Program-made: the position numbers and the translations under genes
The notes under the pieces: model-generated
Database searches by the model: none
The model's input: only the letters and a program-made list of their open reading frames with translations
What the model was told of the DNA's origin: nothing
From: Akanthomyces muscarius
Lineage: Eukaryota > Ascomycota > Sordariomycetes > Hypocreales > Cordycipitaceae
Assembly (NCBI RefSeq): GCF_028009165.1
Contig: NC_079243.1
Location: forward strand, 1 to 64,000
Reading direction: 5' to 3'
DNA: 64,000 nucleotides
Part shown: in pieces, positions 10,544 to 22,762 of the stretch
Layout: each line of letters opens with the position of its first letter
How positions within the stretch are numbered: the stretch's first letter is position 1

Positions 10544-11112
10544 ATGGGAAAGATTCTCAACTTCACACTCGGTGATCCTCTTGCGGTAAGTTCAATTGGC
10601 TGTCATCCGGCCGACGGCGTAGAGCTGACGCTCGGCAGATCCAACAGTCATGGGTGTTTGACAGAGTCGCTTGCGGGCGTCTACCTGAAGAGTATCACTT
10701 GCCCATATTGTGCCGAGCCACGTTTTCTGCGAAGGAAAGCTCCGATGCTAGCCCCTATCCACTAGGTGCTGGGGATGAGTGGGAGTTGCTCCGGCCCTGC
10801 TGCCCCTTGGATCCTGACACCACGCAAGGCATAGCAAACAGATACTACACAGAGTATAATTGCATATCGAAATACTGTGCTACGTCAAACCAGACGCTCG
10901 CGGAAGGCTGGGAGGATTGTGCCAAGGCTGCGGTGCAATCAGGGGCGAAGAATTCGACGCCCATAACCGTCGACAGTAGGTGTGAATGGGTTGACTATGG
11001 CCTGGTGAAGAAAGGCCGAGAGGCGGAGGGCCAGGGCGCGAGCTTCCGGACTACAAAATCACGGGGCGTGGTGTTTTCGCTCGTGGTGGCTCTCGTGGCT
11101 TACATGGTATAA
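10544..11112 (+). CDS. Small cysteine-containing protein with C-terminal hydrophobic tail
   Basis: Exons 10544-10585 and 10639-11112 with a 53-nt intron (GTAAGT donor, CTGAC branch, CAG acceptor, phase 0); 171 residues. The start was chosen for its CGACATGG context. An in-frame upstream ATG at 10472 would add a weak leader (APSLFLFLPITA). The mature part has about eight cysteines, including RPCCPLDP and YNCISKYC, and an Asn-rich ATSNQT region. The last 15 residues (GVVFSLVVALVAYMV) are hydrophobic, like a GPI-attachment signal or tail anchor. If the 10472 start is used, this would be a GPI-anchored surface protein. I do not recognise the family. Confidence 0.65.
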
Positions 11113-11755
11113 ATGAAAGTGGATCCATCATAGTTAGGTCGTTGACGGAGCCCGCTCGTAGCGGCCCTGTACAACGACTACGAGCTGCCCTGTCTAGACT
11201 AGGAAGTAATACTACATACACATTCTAAAACCACTATTACTTCCCGGTAGAATAAGTCTTCTATCATACTCCTCACTTCTTCTTCATGACATCTTCCTGT
11301 GACCCATTTTGGGGTGAGATTTATTCACGATGCACCGAGATTCTGCGCCTGCATGGCGTGACACCAGCTCAGCAATCCACGCTTCCTCTTTTTCCACAGG
11401 CAAGAAACAACAATACTTCACGCCGTCTTCAGAAAAGGGACAAGTACCGGCGTCTCCAAGGCAGCAGCCTTATAGACCAAGGTACGCCGCCAAGTCTTTC
11501 ATGGAGACTGGCACGTCACGCGTCATGCACGCCGCCAATAAAATATCATAGTGCTCGCACATAATGCAAACAAATTGGTTGGTTCTACCCTAATCGGCGC
11601 TAGCTGATGGTCGTCCAGACTTTATTGTAAGCCACTACGCCCATTTGCCTAAACCCACTTGCCTGAAATGTCAAGCTTACCTCTCTAGCCAGATAGACCA
11701 GACTTCACACTGGCGAAGCCAGGCAGTCTCTTGATGGCCCTCGACTAAAGCAGAG
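11113..11755. other. Intergenic, no gene recognised
   Basis: Convergent 3' space between the small-protein gene (+) and the 410-residue secreted protein gene (-). A short plus-strand ORF at 11286-11564 has no recognisable features. Confidence 0.45.
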
Positions 11756-13177
11756 TTACTCGGGCGCTGGAGGAACGCCCCCAATACACTCGTCCTCTCC
11801 ATCACCGTCCGGGTCCGGAGTGTTGCAAATAGACTTGTAGCTCGGATGTTGCTGATCCATTGGCTTCATCACTCCATCTTGCCACTCGTACCCTAGTATT
11901 GTTAGTATGAGCGTATAGAAAAGAGCATGAAGAATAAACAAGGACAAGAAAACGGAACGTACGCAGTGCCCACAGAGCAGAAGCCTCGCCGTCGACGAGG
12001 TAGGGCGAAATGCTGCACTTGTCTGTGAGAGTTTCGACATCGCCCTTGCAAGCCGGCACGCTTCCGCCTTTTCCGACAATCTGCAGTTCTGACTTCTTCT
12101 TGGAGATGGTGCCACAGCTTTCGATCAGTTTTGGGAAGAAGACCCATCGCGTCCACATCTCTGGGTCGGCCGCTGGATCAGCTGTGCGCTCGATGGACTC
12201 CATTTTAGCGGAACCATGGCTCCCTATACGCTGATAGTTAGTATGAAGCCCTCATCATGATTCGATAGGGGAGAAAGGCAGACTGACACTCATATGTAAC
12301 ACCTGCTCCGAACACTTCCTTGACCACACCTTCGAGACCGGCGGAGAAGCCTTGGCTGATAGACGTCTCTTTGCCCTTGGTCAAGGCCAGTGCCTGGCCT
12401 GGCGGCTGCGACTCTCCGGCCTCGCCAGGTGCCCGTGTCTCTGGTCCAAGCAGGCCGGTACGTTTCTGCTCGCAGAAGGTCTGGCACGAGTTCATGTTGG
12501 GCCGAATCGGACCGCAGGATCCGTCTTCGTTTAGCGTGATGCCCTCGGGCCTGGGACAATCGGTGCGCGACTTTCCAAAAAAGCTGACCGGGCAATCTGT
12601 TGCGGTCTCGTCGGCCCGGGCACCGAGAGGGCTGTCGCCCACAAACTCGAGCCAGCTTCCTCTGCCGCGTTTTCTCACCGAGCCTGGCGTGTCAGGTGGG
12701 TTCTTGCCGCCAGGTGGCTTGATGTTGATGCCGGCAAAGATCCCGTACGCGGCAAAGGTGAGGTTGTTGACCACGTGCACACCTGTGAACGTCCCAAGCT
12801 TGTTGCAGTCCTTGAATAGCTGGGCGATGCCACGCTTCACCTCACCCTGGGTAATAGTGCGGTTACGCGCGCTGCCGTTGCAGATGGACATGATGGTGGT
12901 GTTATGGCGCTTGTACGCGCATTCATTCATGGCCATGGGCAGTCCCGCTGGGGTAGCGGCCAGGTTCTCCTCCAAGAATCGACCGGCTTCATTGAGATCC
13001 TTCTGCTCCAGACTGTCGCTTGTAAGTTTGCATAACCGATTTTGTATCTGCTAGACGCTTGAAAATAACGCACCCTCTGTCTGCATAGCATTCGCTGTAA
13101 GAGTCGCTGTGGCGTGGTTCTGCAACAGAGCCACATACGACGGAGCTAAGTCCAAGAAGGACGAGAAAACCACGCAT
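11756..13177 (-). CDS. Secreted 410-residue protein of unknown function (four exons)
   Basis: Exons 13177-13074, 13018-12288, 12223-11963 and 11892-11756 join in one frame (1233 nt). Introns are 55, 64 and 70 nt; two carry perfect TACTAAC branch sites and the donors are GTGCGT, GTCAGT and GTACGT. Residues 1-20 are a signal peptide (MRGFLVLLGLSSVVCGSVAE). The body has scattered cysteines, NGSARNRT glycosylation-type sites, a CQTFCEQKR motif, a Gly/Ala-rich GFSAGLEG...FGAGVTYEW stretch, then WTRWVFFPKLIESCGT. The tail is acidic (DPDGDGEDE). This resembles a group of fungal secreted proteins I associate with chitinase/killer-toxin-like loci, but that link is from memory and weak. No catalytic motif was seen. 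Effector, cell-wall or defence roles are all possible. Confidence 0.8.
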
Positions 13178-14911
13178 TTTAAGACCAAACAGGAGCGTTC
13201 GGTAGGAGAAATGCTATTACGCTGCTGATATGAAAGAGAAGCATAAGGGATTCCTCGTCTCTAGGTCAGCGCGGCGAGTATTTATACCTAGCTTTCACGA
13301 TACTGTTGGCCTCTAATCGTATGTTGACAGCTATGAACCATTTCACTAACCTGATCTGTGTACTTACGCAGGAAAAAGTACCATGCTGACGGAGCATGCA
13401 TGACTATATTTCGCGCGGTGGCTTTATGCAGCGGAAAGGCGTCGCCATCGTCGATTATTATGGTCATCTTGCAGGTTCTTTATCCCCGTCGTCGCTCGCG
13501 TAGTAGTATAAGCCACGTACACTGGGCCGGCTGGGGTTTTAGAGCGTACTCTACGGTGAGGTGGATCGTGGCAAGGCTGCTGGGATGGAGATGAACTTCG
13601 AGGACTTTCTTCGTGATCTGTGCTATTGGTGTACCTTGGCGCCACCAATGCGGCGCTAATGCCGCCAAGGCTCAGAATTTGTGTGAAGTGTGACCGTTGC
13701 CAGAGTGCGCTAGGCTGCGCAGCCTGATTTGGACCCATGGCGGCGTCCAGGAGGAGCAAGCCTGGCGGAGGCCGCCATTTATAGCGTATGGGGCTGAACG
13801 AACATAGCTCCGTCCGCCGCTCCGATGGCATGTCACCCAAGGGCATGTTGTGAGGCCGCAACGAGCGACTGGTCTACTACTACTTTATATGCGCGTATCC
13901 ACAATCTACGCTCTGCTAATTTGTCACTTGTTTGAGGATATAGCGGCTTGCTGTTAGATTCCCTTTCTTTCTTAATTTTCCGAATCAACTGGTAGTGATA
14001 GAGTGCCCGTTGGAAGCGGCCCTCTATGAAGGGTCTTAGCTGGACTTCGTTGTCAAGTCGATGGTTGGCATGATATTTGCTATGCTTGAGGCTTATGCTA
14101 AACCACGGCCTGCCTTACTACTCGTAACTCGAAACCCTGTCCAAGTAGTGAGCCATTCCCTGCGCACGTACCCTCCTAATTAGATCCACACGGAAGAATA
14201 TTACGATTAAATGTGTTACCGTGGGCGGATACCTCTTGGCAGGAAGACAATAGTTAAGAGTCCATGGTTGACTTGCTTTACATCGCTCGCTGCACGCTGC
14301 GAAGGATATCCCGCCTCTACCCGGGGCCACAGTGGAAGTCAGGCCAAGTTCACACGCAAGTGCCAGAAGACTGGCAGCCTCTCCCACCTGTGTTGAGGAA
14401 GACCGCGTCTGAATCTAGTACGGTCGGCCAAATAAGGCGCAAGTGAGGACACCGAAGCAATAGCAGGCGGCGACATTGTCGACATCACGTCCCCGTCAAA
14501 CTAAACAAGAACCAGGTTACCAGGGCCGTTTGGCCAATTTTCCTTGCTCACCGCCTAGATAGCGGCGAATTTTAAATGGTCAGCTATGGGTATGCCTTGA
14601 CGAAAGAGCAGATCCAGGATGCCGAGGAGGAAATCTCGCGGGAGGAATCCACATACAGATTCGCTAGACAAGTGGACAGGCCATCCATCGGGCGTCAGTT
14701 AACCAACTAAACAAAAGCCCGACCAATATCGGCCTCTCGTCGACGTAAGGGTTCGTTGGTTCCAACATCAGCTTAGTCGACTGGTCTGGGCGAGGTCACG
14801 GCGGCAGCGTCGGCCGCGTCGGCCGCGTCGGTAGTCGCGACGCCTCATGAACTTGTCACGCGGGAGTAGCGGTACATGGAAGTAGTATTAGCAAATCGTA
14901 TGTTCTTCGCT
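13178..14911. other. Intergenic region without a convincing gene
   Basis: GC-normal DNA. A minus-strand ORF (13861-13424) is open for 145 codons but is Pro/Ser/Arg-rich without domain signals or clear splice partners. A GTCGGCCGCGTCGGCCGCGTCG microrepeat lies near 14810. Most of this may be promoter of the secreted-protein gene and 3' flank of the large gene. Confidence 0.4.
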
Positions 14912-17900
14912 CTATAGACTTGCGTCACTATTGTCGCTTTCAGCACCGGCAGTGCTGTTCCCACTGCTGCGCTCTATGTCTTCGTCTTCGTCCGCGCTCT
15001 CGTCACCCTCGTGTAGAGCCCTATCGTCAACATATCTATACGTCTGAGGTGCTTCTGCTTGGTCTAGAAATTCGAAAAGTAGCCGATCATCACCTGACCC
15101 GTTATGCATGCTCTTGATTTCTTCTAAGAGTCTAAGTTTGGTGATAATCAGGCTCCGTTTACCTGAAGGGTCCTCAAAGAGCTGCTCAATAACGTTAACA
15201 AATTCTTGGAGACGGCATAGCTCACCACGGGCTTGGGCAGACGGCGGTTCGGTGAGCAGAGGCATGGCACCAACGGCAGCTCGGCTGGCGTGCCGCAGAA
15301 AATTCAGGACAGGTAGTGTGGGCAGGATCACGGTCGGCGTCGCCCCCCCATGCGGCGAACCACTCTCGACCGGCACCTCCCACAGCTGAAGGTCGATCGA
15401 ATCCGGATCATTGAAGTTCCAGAAGCCAGATGGTGGACTCCCTGGCAAGCTCAAGTGCCGAGGTCCGGCCACCCGCAAGAGACATGCAAAGCACCTTTGA
15501 AGATCACCAGCCAGGCGCACCACCGTATCCAATGGTTGGCGAGCTACCCAGCCTGTTGTTATGGACAGTCCGCGCACCGCGCGGAAACTTTGGACGAGCT
15601 CTGCATTTCTATAGTGAAGCGCCTGATATGCTCTTTTCCACTTCGGTGAAAGAGGGAAAGCCGTTTTTTTAATCTAGACGTTCGCGTCTTAGTATAATGC
15701 TGAATCTACTCATGACCATCTACGTACCTCGAACGTGTCCGCTAAGTACCGGTATGGGTTAATGAGGGGAGCCCAGAATTGTATGCGAAAGAATGTTGGC
15801 AGATGGTTATAGCAGCAGCTCCGTCCGTGGCTTACGCTCATCTCTTTCGTCCGGTCTGGATTGAACATGACGGTGATGTAGCGACCGATGGTGTCCCGAA
15901 ACAGGTTGCCAAATGGGACCGCGTCCGGGTGGCGCGCTGCGTTGTATAGATCGCGTAGTCGCTCGTAGAAGACCCGGAACGCGTTCCCGGCCCATGTCAC
16001 TTTGTTCGGCGTCTCGAACAGTGTGTCGAACACATTTCTGCTCCATAGCTGCTCTTTGGGAGCCCGTTTTGCCATCCAGTTTGGTAGGCCCGTAGGGAGG
16101 TGTGGTGTGCTGTCCGGCGTCCCTGCGAGCTGCCGAATCTCCCACGCCTCGTCCAGAATATCCAGTATAGTATGCGGGGTGACCATGCGCCCAGTAGGAG
16201 TTTGAATGGACTCGAGAGCTGTCGCGAGCGAGTTTGGTCCATTGGGATACTTACGCCGTATTTGGCTGTTCTTTACTTGGTCGTATTCCTCCAATGCCTT
16301 ACGCCAATACAGCAACAGCTTGCTCAGCATGTGGAGCCCGTATTCTCTTGCCACCTCCTGCGCTGCAATGTGAACCGCCGTTTTTTCGTCCGTTATGGCT
16401 ATGTGTAAGCTGGCTCGGTCGTGTTCGCGTAGATGTGCTGCTTTGAGCATTAGGTCTTCGATGATGTACGCAGCCGACACGTTACTACACGCAAAAGCCC
16501 GGACACTAGACTGGGCTGCCCATTCCGGGTGCAGAGGATTGCGAGGTATGTACAATTGCAGCAGCTTCGGAATGGACAGGTGACCGTGCATCCAATCGAG
16601 CTGGTCTAGTCTGAGCCAGAGAAGGCCTAAGTCGCAGACCGTTTCGCGTAGGCCGAGTCCACGTCGTGTGTACTGGACACGCCGTCCATCTTTGATCTGC
16701 TTCAACTGCCATTGGTTCTCCCATATCCATTTGTCGGCGAAGTAGTCCCTATCGCTATTTAAGGACGACACGAGCAGTCGCAGGAAAAGCTCGGCGGTAT
16801 AGAAGCACACGAGTGACCGTGAGCTCCGCTTGGCATGGGAAGATGCCTCGTCTTTCTCGCCGCTGTTAGCGAAAATATAGTCGAGTGGTTTGACAAACCG
16901 GCGCGCCATGGTGCAGACAAAGTCATTCACGTCTGCTGTTGGCAACACCCAAAAAGGCTTATGCTCAAGATCTCCCACGGACGTACAAGAGGCACCACCT
17001 ACAGTTTGGTGGTCTAAAGTCCCGTCCTGCTCCCCTCGGTTAAACTTACCACCATGAAGCATCGTGAGGATGGCGTCAAGCCGAAACGTGATCTCTTTGC
17101 GGACGGCGTACCCGTTCGTGGGCGCGTCGTGGTCTGCTACAGCATCAAGATGGCGTTTATTGGCTTCCCACGCCCCCACCAGCTTCCGCCTCTGTGGCGC
17201 CCCGGTAATGGCGCTGGCACGGTCATGGCCCGCAGTGAAAACATCTTTCATCATGGTGTCTGTCAGTGCCAGGGCTGCAAGCGAAGGCGCGGCAAAAGGC
17301 CGGTAATCACTGGCAATGACAGAGAATCGTTCTTTATCACAGTTGTACGCCTTCGCATGGACGACACCTAGTTTTGGACAGCTGGGGTGGCCAGGGTCGG
17401 TTGGTTGGGGCACACGCGCCGCCACACTTCGCACTTTGGCGTCGTAGGTAGCCGCATCACGAAGGTGGTACGTGCGAAAGTACTCGGACTGGAGCCCCAT
17501 ATCTAGCGAAATGTCTCGAAGATCAGCGTGAAATTTCTCTAGACATCGTTTCTTCCACAAAAGTGTGACGGGGACTTCGTCCCGACCCTCTGTGGTGGAC
17601 GCCGTGGCCAGATCGCGGAGCCCGATATCCAACCAGCAGGACCGGAAGTCGAGGAACATCGGGTTGAGTGCGCGCATCACATTGCTCACAAAAAGGTCCA
17701 AGGACTGACCAAGAGTCGGCTGCGCAAAGCTGTTCTTGGTGTCATGGACCTGGAATAACAGTTTGGGGTTCTGGAAGTAGGCAAATGCAGATGCGCCGTT
17801 TATGACGGAAATCCTGATTTGAGCGCATCTTGCCTGGAAGGCCTGCCAAAATTCGCCAAGGTACTGCCCTGGAACGGTGTAGCGTAAGTGGGCGGCACGA

Positions 17901-19930
17901 GAGCTGTCGTCTGCCGACCAGCGGTCCGTCGCTGGTTTCTCCTGATAGGATTTGCACTTGGCATTGGCGATGGCAAATGTGGAAGGCATTTCTTGTCGAA
18001 ACAAAGCCGGTAGCGTGGACTGGACGGCTGGCAAGATAGCACCGTTCACCAGTTCCTCCTGGCGCGCGAGCGACAGGGTGTAGGGAGACTTGGCGGCACG
18101 TTGCTGTCGTGCTCGCTGTGGCTTTACCGGCTTGCCATCGTTGGTGTTGGGGAAAAAGACAAACACGTCCATAGGAATGCCGCCGGCGACGAACGAACCG
18201 AGCAGCGTGTGTCGTGTGTGGCCCAGGTCGACGCCATGCGGCGCGATGATCTGATTCCCCGCGATGGACCGCGTATAGGGCGGGTTGAAGGAGAGCCGGA
18301 ATGAGTTGTTGTCAGGCCGGATGGCGGCGAGGCTTGTGGGGCCGAGCCAAATACTGTCCACATCCCATGCTCTCGTGATGCGCACGTCGTGTATGCGGAT
18401 GTCGCACTCCGACTTGGACAGCGACAGCGATGCTGGTGGTTGGGCAAGAAGTGACTGCCATTGTCGACCCTCGGTTCGCTCGTGCTGCGGTTCCAGTGCA
18501 GGCTCGAGCCTATCTCGGATCCACTGTGTCATTTCCTGTATGGAAAAGCAGTCCCGGTCTACATCAGGCGACTGCTGATGGGGCTCTTGACCTATATGCT
18601 CCGTCAGCTCTGCAGATATGTTGGTATGTAGAGGATACATACAAGCGCAGCGACCAGACAGCGTCTCTTGGAATATGCGCAGGTAGGCATCGGATTGACG
18701 TGAGAGAAAGGTACGACCGGCGGTAGACTCAGCCGACTCAATGGCGGCAACAATCTCATCAAGAGGATGGGGAGCAACGGATGATGCTGACCCAGCTTCA
18801 GTGGGTAGTGCGTGCTGAGGTCCGTCTGGAGAGGACAAAGTCTCGACGCACGGCGTAGAATCGTCCCCAACATACCCCTCCACACTGAGATCCCAACTCT
18901 CATCCGACACAAACAAGCCGGACTCATCTCTCGCACTGCATTCTGGCTCAGAATGGTTGTCTTGGTGCTCACCCGCGCAGTCGCTGACCGTCTCGTTCAC
19001 GTTTTTCGTCTCGTCGGCGGCGGACGGGTGGTCGCGTTCTTCCTCGTCATTCTCTGCGGTGGTACCAAAAAAGGTCTCGCCCGTCGACACAACAATCACC
19101 GATCGTACAAGCGTGGCGTCCGCTCCATTAGCTTCCTCTGCAGTGTGCTCATCGCCCGGGTCGGGCGGGTCGGCCGCTGTGGGGAAGGTCGCACTTGTCG
19201 ATTCGACTGGCGGTTCAATCGGAGCGGGTGACAGGATACGCACTTGACTCTGGGGTGTGTTTGCCTCGTCGATGTGCTCCTGCCAGCGCGTAATGCGCTG
19301 CCTGGCCCTGTGTTGCTGGACTCGACGGGTGGAGGAAGATGTTTTGGTCGCCGACAGTGTAGGTGGAGCGTCTTCACCTCGCTTATCCGGGATAGAGACA
19401 CTGCCAGTAGCAGGCCGTAGAGCAAGGCAAACAGGTGCGCTCTTCACCGTTGTTTTCTCGTGCTCTCTTGAGACTTTCGTTGTTTGGTCTGAGAGGAAGG
19501 CGTTCGGCGTAGGGCTCTTGCGCTCACGGAGGTTGTATCGTTGCTCGGGTGCTGTCAGACATGGTGGACTCTGCCTCGTCAAGTCAGTTGTTTCAACGCG
19601 GCCCAAAGCAGCACTATGAAGACCATATGTCTCGCATGACTTTTGAAGTTCGTTCTTCGAACGGCTTTGTTGGTCTTGCCGTTGACCATCGTCGGTGTCT
19701 GGGACATTGTCTTGTCCGGCATGTGTTGACGCCGCGTTGTCTCTGATCTGCTCTTCAGCATGATCGACTGTGTTTATAATGCTGATGGCAGGTTCTTGCG
19801 CCACATCGGCAATGGTTTGGTCTCGTCTTGCTTGTGCAGCGGCTTGTCGTCGACGGAATGACCGCTGTCTCTCCAATTCCCGCCGAAGTTGTTGCTCTTC
19901 GGAGGTGAGACTCACTTTTCGCCGCGTCAT
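14912..19930 (-). CDS. Large 1654-residue protein of unknown function
   Basis: Two exons, 19930-15728 and 15673-14912, joined by a 54-nt phase-0 intron (GTACGT, TACTAAG, CTAG); 4965 nt. The ATG at 19930 starts a very basic, probably helical N-terminus (RRELERQRSFRRRQAAAQAR). Residues of about 40-400 are low-complexity, acidic and Ser/Thr-rich. The remainder looks folded, with conserved-looking blocks such as VDSIWLGPTSLAAIRP, PHGVDLGHTRH, VFVFFPNTN, CWLDIGLRDL and PFWVLPTADVNDFVCTMARR. The C-terminus is acidic (ADEDEDIERS). No transmembrane segment, nuclease or transposase signature was seen. I believe similar large proteins recur in accessory or subtelomeric regions of other ascomycetes, but I cannot name the family or a function. 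The frame is fully intact, with no RIP damage, despite its position beside the RIP block. Confidence 0.75.
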
Positions 19931-20700
19931 GACAATCCTTCAAGTCACGTAGTTGGGTACCTGTATACACGTTTTATTTTCCAACTTGGTTATTATTATA
20001 GCAAGAGAGGATAGAGATGGCTGTGTTGGGTCCTATTGCAACCGCATCCTTTTATCTAGGGTAGTGCCCCCGGGCGCAGACAGGAAAGAATGTGCGACGA
20101 CACCACCGCTTGGCCATTGTTGTCTCTTTCCACCCCCTATTCTGCGCCTGTGCACTCGCCGTAAAAAGAACGAGCGGGTGCAGTGTGATAACGCGTCGCA
20201 GTTGAACAGATCATCTCTTCTTTGTTTACACATGGCCGTCACAATCACACGAGGCTGAGCTATGGACAAGGGGTCCGACCAAGCATTTCGACCAACGGGA
20301 GGTACTGTGGCTTTGACAGGGGTACCGACCATCCATTTCCATGGTCTGCATTGGCTGCCTTGCCCTCGGTGGGGAAAACGCGCTCGCCAGAAGCCGGGAT
20401 GTGTAACGCTGCGGCCCGTGCCGTATCGCAGCTTGACATCTGCGTCGTCTCGAGTCAGATCTGCTTCTGCTCCATCCTACCGCACGTTAACAGGAAGATG
20501 GCATGCGCAATCCGGAATACCACTGATTTGCAGTCTAAAATCTTCGTAGAGCCGACCAAAATGTCCATTACAGCCTGCTGCAGTCAGCTATCAACTTTTA
20601 AGAGCGTGCATCTTTACCGCCCGTTCGCTGTTCCCACCTCTTGCTCTTACTCTTGCTAGTCACTTCACTTTTTTTTCTGCCAAGTTTTTTTCTATTTGCT
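19931..20700. other. Promoter side of the large gene and edge of the AT-rich block
   Basis: Upstream region of the 1654-residue gene. Plus-strand ORFs here lack domain signals. GC content falls abruptly after about 20690, where T runs lead into TpA-rich sequence. Confidence 0.5.
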
Positions 20701-20840
20701 ATCTAACTGTCTAACCCGACCCCAAACCGCCCTCTAATCTAAGAAGACTTTTTTTAGGGTTTATTATTTTCTAAACTTATAGTAAATTTATTAGCTTTTA
20801 AATTAGTATTAGCTTAATTAATATCTATTAAAAGAGAGGT

Positions 20841-21606
20841 AATATAGTTAATAAGTAGGTAGTATAAATAAGTAAGTAGTATATTTTACCCTACTTATTC
20901 TCTAAAAGTAAAATAACTTTATAAAGATAAAATTAAAATAACTTATCTTTTTACTAAAATGTAATAAAATATTAAGCTTTTTATAAAAAGATAATATTAA
21001 TTATAAATAAAAATAAGTTCTACTTATATAATAGTTAAAAATAATTAAGTTTAATTCTTTTTATAATTCTTTTTAAAATCTATATTTTTTAATTTAAAAT
21101 AATTAAAACTTTATATTTATCATAATAGGCTTTATTTAATAACTTCTTATTTATATAAACTTAAAAATAAAGTATAATTAAAAGTTTTAATAAGTTAATA
21201 AAAAAGTTTAAAGTTTAAAGTTTAAAACTAATTTTTGGTTTTTTATTTAACTTATTAAAAAGATTAATTATATTTATTTTATAATTTTTATAATTAATTA
21301 AAGATTATAAATATACTATAAATTATAGTTTAGTCTTTTAGTTAATAAACTAAAAGAATTATTAATTCTTAAAAGAAATAAGAAAAGAATTAAATTTACT
21401 AACTATTAAATTAGTTATTATAAATTAAAATAATTATATTAAATACTTTATTTCTATATAAGTAATTTAATAGTTTAATAAACTCTATTTATAAATATAA
21501 CTAATTTACTTTTATAATTATTTAGTTATTTTAAAAATAGATAATAAGTAGAGTAAAATATATTATTTACTTATTTATACTACTTGCTTATTTACTAGTT
21601 ATATTA
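20841..21606. repeat. TIR repeat copy A (~766 bp)
   Basis: The ends form imperfect inverted repeats of about 60 bp: the left starts AATATAGTTAATAAGTAGGT and the right, reverse-complemented, reads AATATAACTAGTAAATAAGC. Both continue into AGTATAAATAAGTAA and a TATTTTACYCTACTTATT block. A second copy, split by an LTR element, lies at 32963-33016 plus 39945-40658. No coding capacity is left, so it may be a non-autonomous DNA transposon (MITE) or a RIP-ruined one. Confidence 0.7.
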
Positions 21607-22369
21607 TATATAAACTTATATTTTTTAATATAAACTTATATTCTTTAATATAATATCTATTTTACTTATATTTAAAATAAGTACTAAATTCTTATTATAA
21701 TTATATAACTTTTTATAAAGTTTATAAAACTTATTTTTACTTTAAGTTACTTTAAATATTATAAGTTATAATTAAAAAAGGTATTAAAAGTATATTAATT
21801 TCTATTATAATAGAATCCCTTTTATAGTTAATATACTATTAATTTCTCTTATTTAAAGTAATCTTAATATTACTTTAATTTAGTAGAATTTTAAATTAAC
21901 TATAAGACACTATAACTACTATATAATAGTATTATAATAACTTTTAGAAACCTCTTAATTAATAGTAAGATATCTTAAAATATTTAAAAGTATAAGATAA
22001 AGTTTATTTCACTTAGTTGTATTTATTTATAATAAATCTCTCATTAAAGTTAGTTATTATTTAAAATAAATTTAAAATTTAAAAAAAGACTTTTATTCTT
22101 TTTATTATAATTAACTAATTTTTATTTAAAGTAAGTTTCTATTAATATAAGTTATTAAATACTTTATTTAAATAGTAGAGAAAATTATAAAGATTAGTAT
22201 TACTATATTAGCTACTCTTCTTAAAATATATAATAACTATTTATTAAATAGTTAAGTTATAATTATTCTAAATATATATAAATTAGGATTTAAATAGGCT
22301 AATAAAGTCTATATTAATTTTTAATCTATACTTAATTACTTTTTTTTAACTTTAAAATAAATCTAATTA
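21607..22369. other. AT-rich filler between TIR repeat and LTR element
   Basis: Strongly TpA-rich with stops in all frames. No recognisable element boundary or gene. Confidence 0.5.
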
Positions 22370-22762
22370 TTATGAATAAAGAAAGAACAGAAGTGAGTAT
22401 AGGAGCGGCCTAAGGCAGCGGCCTATAGGCGTATATAGATTACCCGATTAGGACAGGCAGTTACATGACCAATTACCTCGCCCACTAGTAAGCGTAGTAA
22501 GCGGCGCGCACTATAATCACAGGTAAGCAAGGTAAGCTAAAGAATATAATAGAGAGATAGGTAAGTACTTAAAAAGGAAGTATTCTAGTAGCTAGGTAGT
22601 CTAGATCTCTATTAATCAATCTAAGTAATAGTTTTACTATTAAGAGTTCTACTCTTAACGACCGTTTATAATACTACTTAACATGCTACCCTATAGCTTT
22701 TAGCCTAACTTACTATCTAAGAAATAGACCTACTATAACTTAGTAAATAAGCTATTATTATA
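22370..22762 (+). repeat. 5' LTR of the Ty3/gypsy chromovirus
   Basis: About 390 bp starting near TATTATGAATAAAGAAAGAA and ending GCTATTATTATA. It matches 28736-29174 with scattered C/T and G/A differences and the reverse complement of 43680-44080. The ancestral ends were probably TG...CA: the third copy ends in GTTACA. Shared internal marks include GCGGCCTA...AGCGGCCTATAGG and CTACTATTAAGAGTTCTACT-like text. Confidence 0.8.

Noticed and set aside
13424..13861. Minus-strand ORF of 145 codons
   Set aside because: Pro/Ser/Arg-rich, no domain, no supporting splice structure. Left as intergenic.
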